The notes under the pieces were generated by a model. That model was not told the origin of the DNA and ran no database searches. It worked only from the letters and a program-made list of their open reading frames with translations. This document shows, piece by piece, positions 40,790 to 47,322 of a stretch of 52,447 nt of DNA (position 1 is its first letter; each line of letters begins with the position of its first letter). The stretch comes from Chloroflexota bacterium (GTDB lineage Bacteria > Chloroflexota > Anaerolineae > 4572-78 > J111). The position numbers and the translations under genes are program-made. The stretch is taken from NCBI GenBank assembly GCA_016860845.1, contig BOKF01000060.1:1-52447 (forward strand), in the 5' to 3' direction.

Positions 40790-41359
40790 ATGAAAGTTTT
40801 ACTTATTCAGGATGTTGACAATTTGGGCTATGCCGGCGATGTCAAAAAGGTGGCCGATGGTTTTGGGCGCAACTATTTGATCCCGCGCAATATGGCCGTT
40901 CTTGCGACTGCAGGGGCGTTAAAACAGGCTGAGACGATTAGTAAGGCCGCTGAAAAACGCCGCGCCCACGAAATGGCCGATGCCCAGGCCATGGCTAATC
41001 AATTGACCGGCGTGGAACTATACTTTGAACGGCGGGCGGGTGAAACCGGCAAGCTGTACGGCTCCGTCACCTCGGCCGACATTGCCGACGAAATCAAAGC
41101 CAAAACCGGCCTGGAAATTGACAAGCGCAAGGTCGCTCTGCCTGAACCGATTCGGCAGTTGGGCGAGCAGGCGGTCACGATCAAACTGATGATTGATGTG
41201 GCGACAAGCATCAAGGTTCATGTTCTGCCCGAGGGTGGCATTTTGGAGCGCGAGCGCCTGAGCAAAGCCGAAGAGGAAAAACTGCTGGCTGAAGTGGAAA
41301 AACCGGCCGAAGTTGAAGCACCGGCCGAAACTGAAGCACCGGCCGAAACTGAAGCATAA
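40790..41359 (+). CDS. rplI: 50S ribosomal protein L9 with acidic C-terminal extension
   Basis: A 189-residue L9. The N-terminal rRNA-binding domain MKVLLIQDVDNLG with GFGRNYLIPRNMAVLAT is unmistakable, then the long connecting helix and the C-terminal domain (GKLYGSVTSADIADEI). L9 is usually about 148 residues; the extra 35-40 residues end in a Glu/Pro/Ala repeat (three units close to PAETEA). The frame is open to 40565, but ATG 40790 with GGGGAG upstream is right. It has its own promoter and a strong terminator, unlike the common rpsF-rpsR-rplI operon. Confidence 0.97.
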   Translation: MKVLLIQDVDNLGYAGDVKKVADGFGRNYLIPRNMAVLATAGALKQAETISKAAEKRRAHEMADAQAMANQLTGVELYFERRAGETGKLYGSVTSADIADEIKAKTGLEIDKRKVALPEPIRQLGEQAVTIKLMIDVATSIKVHVLPEGGILERERLSKAEEEKLLAEVEKPAEVEAPAETEAPAETEA

Positions 41360-41390
41360 ATTACCCGGCCCAAGAGTTTAGTTGAGCAAA

Positions 41391-41414
41391 ACCCGCGCCT
41401 CAGCGCGGGTTTTT
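41391..41414 (+). terminator. rplI terminator
   Basis: ACCCGCGC (41391-41398) pairs with GCGCGGGT (41403-41410) around a CTCA loop, followed by TTTTT. Confidence 0.92.
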
Positions 41415-41449
41415 GATTCAAGATCAAAAGTTTTTTCAAACTAAACCCC

Positions 41450-41490
41450 AATCTCGTTCCCACGCTTCGCTTCAGTTTGGGAACAAGATT
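41450..41490. repeat. Inverted repeat AATCTCGTTCCCA / TGGGAACAAGATT
   Basis: A 13-bp imperfect stem (one mismatch), 15-nt loop, 14 bp beyond the tetR stop codon. Resembles a dispersed CTCGTTCCCACGC palindrome; it may also end the tetR message. Confidence 0.5.
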
Positions 41491-41504
41491 ATGTGGTAAG
41501 CAAT

Positions 41505-42176
41505 TTATGTTCCTTTTCGCCCTTTAGCGGGGACAAACGTCTTTATCGTTGGGTTAGCGAACCATTGCTCCACATCCGCAGCCAGGCGCTCAAAATTAAA
41601 TGTATCCAACTGGCTCGCCGCCTGTAAACTAATCCCTTTGATCAAGGCAATCACTTCTGAGGCCGCACGATGGACATCAAGATCGGGCCGAAATGTACCC
41701 TGGCGTATTCCCTCCTGGCAGATAGCCTCAATTTGGGCCTGCCATGCCTCATTCAAATTCCTGAGAATAGCGCGCATGGTCGGGTCGCGCTGGGACCTCA
41801 AGTGGAGTTCGGTGAAAACGACGAACATCTGCGGCGCTTGCTGCAATTGGTACTGCAAATCCAGAAAGATATGGCGCAATTTTTGAGCGGCTGTTTCACT
41901 ACCCTCGGCAGGGAAGGGGGCCTTGAGGGTGAGAAACAGGTGGACCATATGCTCTACCACCCCGCGAATGAGATCTTCTTTGCTGTTAAAATAGTAATGC
42001 AGGGTGGCGATGTTGACTCCGGCCTCTGCCGCTATATCGCGAACCCGCAACCCTTCAAAACCTTTGGCGGCAATGAGCTGATAGGCCGCCAGAACCAGCG
42101 CTTGGCGGCGAATATCGCTGCGGGACGACCCGGGTAGAGGTGTCTGTTTTTTGCCAGGAATGCTCTTTTGCTTCAA
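41505..42176 (-). CDS. TetR family transcriptional regulator
   Basis: A 223-residue repressor. The helix-turn-helix is RRQALVLAAYQLIAAKGFEGLRVRDIAAEAGVNIATLHYYFNSKEDL-like (residues about 23-68), and the helical ligand domain carries the TetR_C-type segment QAPQMFVVFTELHLRSQRD. A basic 20-residue N-terminal tail (KQKSIPGKKQTPLP) is unusual. The promoter (42210-42238) and two TCAAG/CTTGA palindromes upstream indicate autorepression. No target operon is adjacent, since two mobile elements separate it from the nucleosidase gene. Confidence 0.93.
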   Translation of the reverse strand: MKQKSIPGKKQTPLPGSSRSDIRRQALVLAAYQLIAAKGFEGLRVRDIAAEAGVNIATLHYYFNSKEDLIRGVVEHMVHLFLTLKAPFPAEGSETAAQKLRHIFLDLQYQLQQAPQMFVVFTELHLRSQRDPTMRAILRNLNEAWQAQIEAICQEGIRQGTFRPDLDVHRAASEVIALIKGISLQAASQLDTFNFERLAADVEQWFANPTIKTFVPAKGRKGT

Positions 42177-42188
42177 CCCTACCTCTTT

Positions 42189-42246
42189 TCAAGCAGGTGC
42201 TTGATTTCTATTCTAACACCACCTAGAAATTATGTCAAGCACTTGA
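42189..42246 (-). promoter_or_regulatory. tetR promoter with two operators
   Basis: On the minus strand TTGACA (42238-42233), a 17-bp spacer, then TAGAAT (42215-42210). Palindrome TCAAGCAGGTGCTTGA (42189-42204) lies just after the start of transcription. TCAAGCACTTGA (42235-42246) covers the -35. Both contain the half-site TCAAG, a classic two-operator TetR arrangement. Confidence 0.8.
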
Positions 42247-42290
42247 TTAAAAAATAAGCAAAAGACATAGTCTTTTCAAGTGATAATCTT

Positions 42291-42423
42291 CAGGACTTAC
42301 GCAATTCATGTCATTTTGAGCGACGAAGGAGCGAAAAATCTCTAAAATCTACGCTTGTAAGCAGATTTTCGAGGGATTCTTCACTTCGCTACGCTTCGTT
42401 CAGAATGACATACGTAAGTCCTG
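42291..42423. mobile_element. Miniature inverted-repeat element B
   Basis: 133 bp bounded by CAGGACTTACG (42291-42301) and CGTAAGTCCTG (42413-42423), perfect inverted repeats. The interior (TGTCATTTTGAGCG...CAGAATGACA) is related to element A. The flanks AATCTT and AATCCTT may be a decayed target duplication. The rest of 42177-42513 holds only the tetR promoter and elements B and C. Confidence 0.7.
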
Positions 42424-42443
42424 AATCCTTTAGCGCGCTTCTC

Positions 42444-42583
42444 TCACATGACAGGACTTACGCGGTGGGTAGAAAAGCCCTCCCTAAATCCCTCCCAAAG
42501 GGAGGGACTTAAGCTAATTCTCCCCCCTGTGGGGGGAGTTAGAGGGGGGCAAATCCTTCAACTGCGTAACTCCTGTCACATGA
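42444..42583. mobile_element. Miniature element C with 8-bp target duplication, inserted in the nucleosidase gene
   Basis: Element at 42452-42575 (124 bp). The ends CAGGACTTACGC and GCGTAACTCCTG form an inverted repeat with one mismatch. It is flanked by TCACATGA at 42444-42451 and 42576-42583, a perfect 8-bp duplication. The interior has two GGGAGGG/CCCTCCC-type hairpins and is unrelated to A and B. Joining the flanks restores the reading frame of the nucleosidase to a nearby TAA. Confidence 0.85.
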
Positions 42584-43287
42584 GTAACTTCTACTTTGGC
42601 CAGCCAGGCCGGCAGGGCCTCAACCAAACGCTTTAAAATATCCTTCGCCCCTTCGATAAAAACGTGAATATTGCCGTCATACGCTTCGCCGCCGCTGCCG
42701 CCGACCAAATCGCTGACGCCGCGCAGGATCAGGCAACGGGTCTCATTGTGGGCCGCTACCCAGGCAATGGCCCCTGACTCCCAATCCCCGGCTACAGCGC
42801 CGAATTCCGCTTTCAGCCGTGAGATATCTTCGACCAGCAAATCCCGGTCGGCGGAGACGAGTAAGGTCCGCTGTACCGGGTGGGGGTAATTCTCACCTAA
42901 CCAGGAAAGATCAAGGATGGTGGTATAATGGGCGATATGCTCGTCGTGGTCGCCCATCTGCTCGATGATATCGTAGACCAGTGTACGCTCGGCCAGAACA
43001 ATGGCGCCCGGCATGATTTCCCCTTCAAACCCGCCGCACGTGCCCAGGTTGACCAGTAATTTAGGTGACCAGCGATCAATCACATATTGGGTCGAGGCGG
43101 CGGCAGCGATCTTACCCCAGCCGCCGTGGAAGAAAATAACCGGCTCAAGGCGTCCGGCCACAGCCAGATTTTTGACAAACCACTCCCCCATGGGTGAAGG
43201 TTGCGGCTGAATACCGGTCAAAAGGGTACGGATGGCTTGCCATTCGATATTGGCAGAAATGATTACAACAAAATTAGCCTTGTTCAT
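42514..43287 (-). CDS. MTA/SAH nucleosidase-like phosphorylase family protein, 3' end altered by a mobile element
   Basis: A 257-residue protein of the purine nucleoside phosphorylase / MTA-SAH nucleosidase superfamily: VNLGTCGGFEGEIMPGAIVLAERTL, AGDWESGAIAWVAAHN (ribose-binding ME/WES region) and ILRGVSDLVGGSGGEAYDGN (catalytic SD). It hydrolyses or phosphorolyses a nucleoside such as methylthioadenosine. The last 20 residues (TGVTQLKDLPPSNSPHRGEN) come from element C; before insertion the protein would have ended THVREAR with stop TAA at 42430-42432. The core domain is intact, so activity may persist. AGG precedes ATG 43287. Confidence 0.85.
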   Translation of the reverse strand: MNKANFVVIISANIEWQAIRTLLTGIQPQPSPMGEWFVKNLAVAGRLEPVIFFHGGWGKIAAAASTQYVIDRWSPKLLVNLGTCGGFEGEIMPGAIVLAERTLVYDIIEQMGDHDEHIAHYTTILDLSWLGENYPHPVQRTLLVSADRDLLVEDISRLKAEFGAVAGDWESGAIAWVAAHNETRCLILRGVSDLVGGSGGEAYDGNIHVFIEGAKDILKRLVEALPAWLAKVEVTHVTGVTQLKDLPPSNSPHRGEN

Positions 43288-43348
43288 GACATATACCTGA
43301 AGATGTATCCTTTTCTTATCACGGGAGGGAATTTGCTTATCTCCTTAA

Positions 43349-43357
43349 TGTTATAAT
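43349..43357 (+). promoter_or_regulatory. Extended -10 promoter for the AI-2E transporter pair
   Basis: TGTTATAAT (TG extension at 43349, TATAAT at 43352-43357), upstream of the small membrane protein gene. No good -35 was seen. Confidence 0.5.
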
Positions 43358-43417
43358 AATAGGAGAGTCATTTTGTTATTGCTCTTTGGATTCAGCCTGT
43401 CAAAAGAGAGGACAAAA

Positions 43418-43561
43418 ATGAGAAATCCTTTGACCCAGCATAAAGATTTGAAGTGGAAATTGACCTTTAGTGTTTTGAGCCTTATCCTCAGTGCTTTGGC
43501 GACACGCCTGGCTCTATACTTGACCAATAAAATCTGGGGCGAAACTGAAAGCCTGACCTAG
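43418..43561 (+). CDS. Small membrane protein, 47 residues
   Basis: A short protein: polar N-terminus (RNPLTQHKDLKWKL), one hydrophobic span (FSVLSLILSALATRLALYL) and a short tail. It resembles the N-terminus of DUF4235-like small membrane proteins, without certainty. An upstream TTG at 43373 has a ribosome site too, but ATG 43418 with GAGAGGA gives a sensible topology. It ends 13 bp before the AI-2E family gene and is cotranscribed with it. Confidence 0.6.
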   Translation: MRNPLTQHKDLKWKLTFSVLSLILSALATRLALYLTNKIWGETESLT

Positions 43562-43574
43562 TTTTGGAGTAACT

Positions 43575-44870
43575 ATGACCCAAACTGTTCCACCCTTGAT
43601 TCCCAACTGGTCTACCCGCCGGGTTATCCTAGCCACTTTAGTGGTGTTGACCGTTGCGACTGGTTTTTGGCTGCTCTACCATTACCGCTTGGTTGTCTTT
43701 ATTCTGTTTGTGGCTATCGTGATTGGCATAGCCATGCGGCCGGCTGTAGCCTGGATGCAGCGTCGTGGTGTATCTGCCGGCGTGGGCGCTATTCTGGTCT
43801 ACTTGGTCTTACTGGCCCTGCTCATTGGCTTCGGCTTCCTGGTAGTGCCTCTGTTGATTGATCAAATCGCTACCATTTCGGCCTCATTACCCGATTATTA
43901 CGAGAGTTTGCGCAACTTGATGATAAACTCTCCCAGCCGGCCCATCTGGCGCCTGGGGCAGCAACTGCCGGCGCAGTTATCCTCTCCTTCCATTTTACCT
44001 GGCTTGAATAACGAAGTAGTCCCCCCCGAGGGAACCGATCCGATGGATACCCTCGTCCTCCAGACTTTGAATTATGGAAGCCTGATTGGCTGGGGTACCT
44101 TCGTTACCCTGGCGACGCTCTTATTAGGCTTTTACTGGATTCTGGAAGGGCAGCGGGCCACGCGAATGATCTTATTATGGATGCCCATGTCGTGGCGGGA
44201 TGGAGCCCGTGATATTTTTGACGAGATTGAAATCAAAGTGAGCAGTTATATTCGCGGGCAGACTCTCCTTTGTTTAGTTATTGGCGTTTTATCCCTGGTC
44301 GCTTATCTATTGATTGGTTTACCTTATGCGCTCGTGCTGGCCTTAATTGCCGGTCTCATGGAATTGGTTCCCTGGATTGGGCCGGTATTGGGCGCGCTTC
44401 CGGCTCTGCTGCTGGCGCTTTCAATTGACCCGATGCTGGCGGTTTGGGTGGTGGTAGCAACCCTTATCATCCAGCAGCTTGAAAATAATGTGCTGGTGCC
44501 CCGGATTATGGACGAGTCAGTCGGGGTTAATCCCATTGTTACCCTCCTCTCAATTGCCGCCTTTGGCTCGCTGCTCGGCCTGCTGGGCGCCATCCTGGCT
44601 ATTCCCATGGCCGCGATTATTCAAATACTGTTGGATCGCTTCCTCATTGGTCCAAGTGCAGTTGAGCAAGAAACACCAGCGGGCCGAGATACTATGAGCG
44701 TGCTGCGCTATGAAACTCAAACGCTGATCCAGGATATGCGGCAGCATATCCGGCAGAAAGAGCTAATTCCCGACGAAGAGAGCGACCAGGTTGAAGAGAA
44801 AATTGAGGCCATTGCCACCGATCTGGATAGTATTTTGGCCCAATTTGCCCCTTCTGAGGCCACGGCATGA
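43575..44870 (+). CDS. AI-2E family (PerM/TqsA) transporter, first copy
   Basis: A 431-residue membrane protein with about eight spans. The conserved SYIRGQTLLCLVIGVLSL and GLMELVPWIGPVLGALPA (P-I/W-x-G-P motif), and QQLENNVLVPRIM, mark the AI-2E exporter family, whose members export autoinducer-2 or act as Na+/H+ antiporters. The cytoplasmic C-terminal tail of about 70 residues is acidic and predicted helical. It overlaps the next gene by four bases (ATGA). The substrate is not known. Confidence 0.92.
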   Translation: MTQTVPPLIPNWSTRRVILATLVVLTVATGFWLLYHYRLVVFILFVAIVIGIAMRPAVAWMQRRGVSAGVGAILVYLVLLALLIGFGFLVVPLLIDQIATISASLPDYYESLRNLMINSPSRPIWRLGQQLPAQLSSPSILPGLNNEVVPPEGTDPMDTLVLQTLNYGSLIGWGTFVTLATLLLGFYWILEGQRATRMILLWMPMSWRDGARDIFDEIEIKVSSYIRGQTLLCLVIGVLSLVAYLLIGLPYALVLALIAGLMELVPWIGPVLGALPALLLALSIDPMLAVWVVVATLIIQQLENNVLVPRIMDESVGVNPIVTLLSIAAFGSLLGLLGAILAIPMAAIIQILLDRFLIGPSAVEQETPAGRDTMSVLRYETQTLIQDMRQHIRQKELIPDEESDQVEEKIEAIATDLDSILAQFAPSEATA

Positions 44871-46120
44871 AGCGACTGGCCTGGTATACTACCGTTGTTT
44901 TGGGCACAACCACCCTGGTGCTGCTACTATGGCAGTTCAGCCAGGAATTTTTGGTGTTCCTGCTCTCCCTGGCCATGGCGGCGGCGGTTCGCCCGTTAAT
45001 AAATTATTTAAATCAGCGGTACCGCCTGTCACCCGGTCTGGCCTCAATCCTCATTTACGCCGCAGGGCTGGTCGTCATCGGCGCTCTGTTTTATACCATC
45101 GGCGGTTTACTGCTGATCGAACTGCAACGCGCCGCCAACAACTTTGCCTTAACTTACGAAATTATTATAGGGCAGTGGCCGCAGGGCACAGCTTTTCAGC
45201 AGGCCATCGCCGAGCGATTGCCGCCGCCCGTTGAATTCTATCAGGCCCTGGCGGGTGAGCGCGGCACTCTGCTCGTACAAACGCTCTTGGGCGTCACCTC
45301 AGGCTTTTTTGTTATTATTGGCCAGATATCCGTAGTTCTGGTGTTAAGCGTTTACTGGAGTATAGACCGGGCGCGTTTCGAGCGGCTCTGGCTTTCTTTG
45401 TTGCCGGCTGAGCAGCGCATCGGAGCGCGAGAGGTCTGGCGGAATAGTGAGGAAGGGGTTGGTTCTTATATTCGGAGTGAATTGATCCAGGGCTTTCTGG
45501 CCGGGCTGATGTTGGGCTTCATTTACTGGATGTTGGGGTTACAATATCCTATCACTTTAGCCCTGGTCGGAGTGCTGGCCGGTTCAATTCCGATGGTCGG
45601 CGCTCCTCTGGCGGCAGCGCTGCCGCTGCTGGTCGGCTGGGCCAGCAATCCATCTCTGGCTGTTGCCGCGGCCCTCTCTACAGCAGCCATCTTCCTTATC
45701 TTAGAAGTCGTTGTCGAGCCGCATTTTTTTGAGCGTAATCGTTACAGCTCGCTGCTGATGGTGTTGGGAATGATTATCCTGGCTAATGATTACGGCCTGC
45801 TGGGTCTGATTTTGGCTCCGCCCCTGGTTGTGGCGGTTTCTATTCTATCCGGCTATCTGATGCGCCAGTCGGTTCCTACCGCAGCGCCCAAGCCCGCCCT
45901 GCAAGTAGCCGATTTGCAGGAACGCTTAGAATCGGTGCAAATGATGGTGAATGAGTTGGACGAACCCCTGCCGGTAGAGGCAGCCAGCATGCTCAGCCGT
46001 CTGGCTAAATTGATCGAAAAAGCCGGTCAAACTGTACCGCCCGAACCTCCCCCAACTTCCTCCGAAGGTCCAGCCGAACGGTTGCCGGTTATACCGTCGG
46101 TGCCCCTGGGAAGTAAATAA
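44867..46120 (+). CDS. AI-2E family transporter, second copy
   Basis: A 417-residue paralogue of the previous protein with the same topology: SYIRSELIQGFLAGLMLGF, AGSIPMVGAPLAAALPLL and VEPHFFERNRYSSLLMVLG. Its C-terminal tail (helix QERLESVQMMVNELDEP, then Pro-rich) differs from the first. The four-base overlap and shared fold suggest the two proteins form a heteromeric complex. The gene converges on the CysQ-like gene with a 6-bp gap. Confidence 0.9.
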   Translation: MKRLAWYTTVVLGTTTLVLLLWQFSQEFLVFLLSLAMAAAVRPLINYLNQRYRLSPGLASILIYAAGLVVIGALFYTIGGLLLIELQRAANNFALTYEIIIGQWPQGTAFQQAIAERLPPPVEFYQALAGERGTLLVQTLLGVTSGFFVIIGQISVVLVLSVYWSIDRARFERLWLSLLPAEQRIGAREVWRNSEEGVGSYIRSELIQGFLAGLMLGFIYWMLGLQYPITLALVGVLAGSIPMVGAPLAAALPLLVGWASNPSLAVAAALSTAAIFLILEVVVEPHFFERNRYSSLLMVLGMIILANDYGLLGLILAPPLVVAVSILSGYLMRQSVPTAAPKPALQVADLQERLESVQMMVNELDEPLPVEAASMLSRLAKLIEKAGQTVPPEPPPTSSEGPAERLPVIPSVPLGSK

Positions 46121-46126
46121 CCTTGC

Positions 46127-47107
46127 TCAAGCCAAAGTTTTAATCACCGCCGCGTGCAGCAGCCCATTGCTGACGATGACGCCGCGATTGTGGAGCATCT
46201 TGCGACCGCCGGCAAAATCCAGCGGCTGGCCGTGCATGTCAGTCACACGCCCACCGGCTTCTTCCACAATCAGCGAACCGGCGGCATGATCCCAAATATT
46301 TTCGCGGTATTCAGGCGCTTTGGGTGAGGGCAGGCGCAGGTACAGGGCCGCATCACCACGGGCCACAATGCCGTACTTGGCCTGGCTGTCCATGCGCAGC
46401 GAGGGCTGGGTGATTCCGGTGGCCCGCGCCAGGGCTTCCTGCCGCGCCTGATCCCCATGCGCCGCTTCGACACTCTCGGCAAAGCGCATGCCGGCCTGGT
46501 CGGTTTCGCGGGTCACGTGAATGGCGACAAAGGCGTCACTGTGCAGAGGGGCCATCGCCGCGCCCTGACCCCTGACCGCCACAAAAACCACCCCGGTTAG
46601 ATGGCCCGGCTCGTCTAATTTCAGGGGCAGGGCCGGACAGGCCAGCGCCGCTACTTTGACCTCACCCGCTTCAATTAAAGCCAGAGCCACCGCGTACTGG
46701 TCGTTGCGTAAAAAACCTTTGGTCCCATCAATCGGGTCCAGCGTCCAGAAACGCCGGGCGAGGGCGCCATTGCCGGCGTCAATCCAGCGGCAAATGGTTT
46801 CAGGGGTAGCCTCAGGTTGAAAACGCCGCACGTACTCCGTCACCTGAGCCAGCTTGGCCGCATTTTCTGGCTTTTGCAAATCTGTCGAGTCTTCCTCGCC
46901 GACAATGGGGTCCTGTGGAAAAGCCGCCAGCAAGCGCTGACAGACCAATGCTTGCGCTCCAAAGTCGGCGATGGTCACCGGGCTTTTATCATCTTTTTGC
47001 AGCGCCTCAGCGCCAATCATCGTGGTGCGCACGGCCATGCAGAGGTCAGCCGCCCGGGTTACAGCTTCGATGGCAGTATGTTTTTCTTGGGTGTAAGTTG
47101 GGAGCAT
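46127..47107 (-). CDS. 3'(2'),5'-bisphosphate nucleotidase-like phosphatase (CysQ/HAL2 family)
   Basis: A 326-residue Mg2+-dependent, Li+-sensitive-type phosphatase of the inositol monophosphatase superfamily. Motifs: IVGEEDS (metal Glu), FWTLDPIDGTKGFLR (metal Asp pair) and IWDHAAGSLIVEEAGG. The length and KSPVTIADFGAQALV at the start fit the HAL2/bisphosphate nucleotidase branch, which removes the 3' phosphate of PAP in sulfur metabolism. Inositol phosphatase activity is an alternative. Single gene on the minus strand. Confidence 0.9.
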   Translation of the reverse strand: MLPTYTQEKHTAIEAVTRAADLCMAVRTTMIGAEALQKDDKSPVTIADFGAQALVCQRLLAAFPQDPIVGEEDSTDLQKPENAAKLAQVTEYVRRFQPEATPETICRWIDAGNGALARRFWTLDPIDGTKGFLRNDQYAVALALIEAGEVKVAALACPALPLKLDEPGHLTGVVFVAVRGQGAAMAPLHSDAFVAIHVTRETDQAGMRFAESVEAAHGDQARQEALARATGITQPSLRMDSQAKYGIVARGDAALYLRLPSPKAPEYRENIWDHAAGSLIVEEAGGRVTDMHGQPLDFAGGRKMLHNRGVIVSNGLLHAAVIKTLA

Positions 47108-47322
47108 CTTTCTTTCCGTTCGTAACTCCTCAATCTGTGGGCTAAAACTAAAGAATTTTGCCGGGATTTGGAGATTTGGGGATAAAGAAGTTATAAAAGT
47201 CTTCTAACCCGGCGGGGAAGGATCCCCTAATCCCGGCCCAAAACCAGCCTCTGTCGGGCCAGTGGAGCAGTTACGGTCATTGTATAGTTTTTAGGAATTT
47301 GTGCCAGTTGGGAAAGGCGGAC

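Noticed and set aside
47119..47280. CGTAACTCCT at 47121 and CAGTTACGG near 47270 as ends of a fourth miniature element
   Set aside because: The two pieces face the wrong way for the terminal repeats and are not flanked by a duplication.
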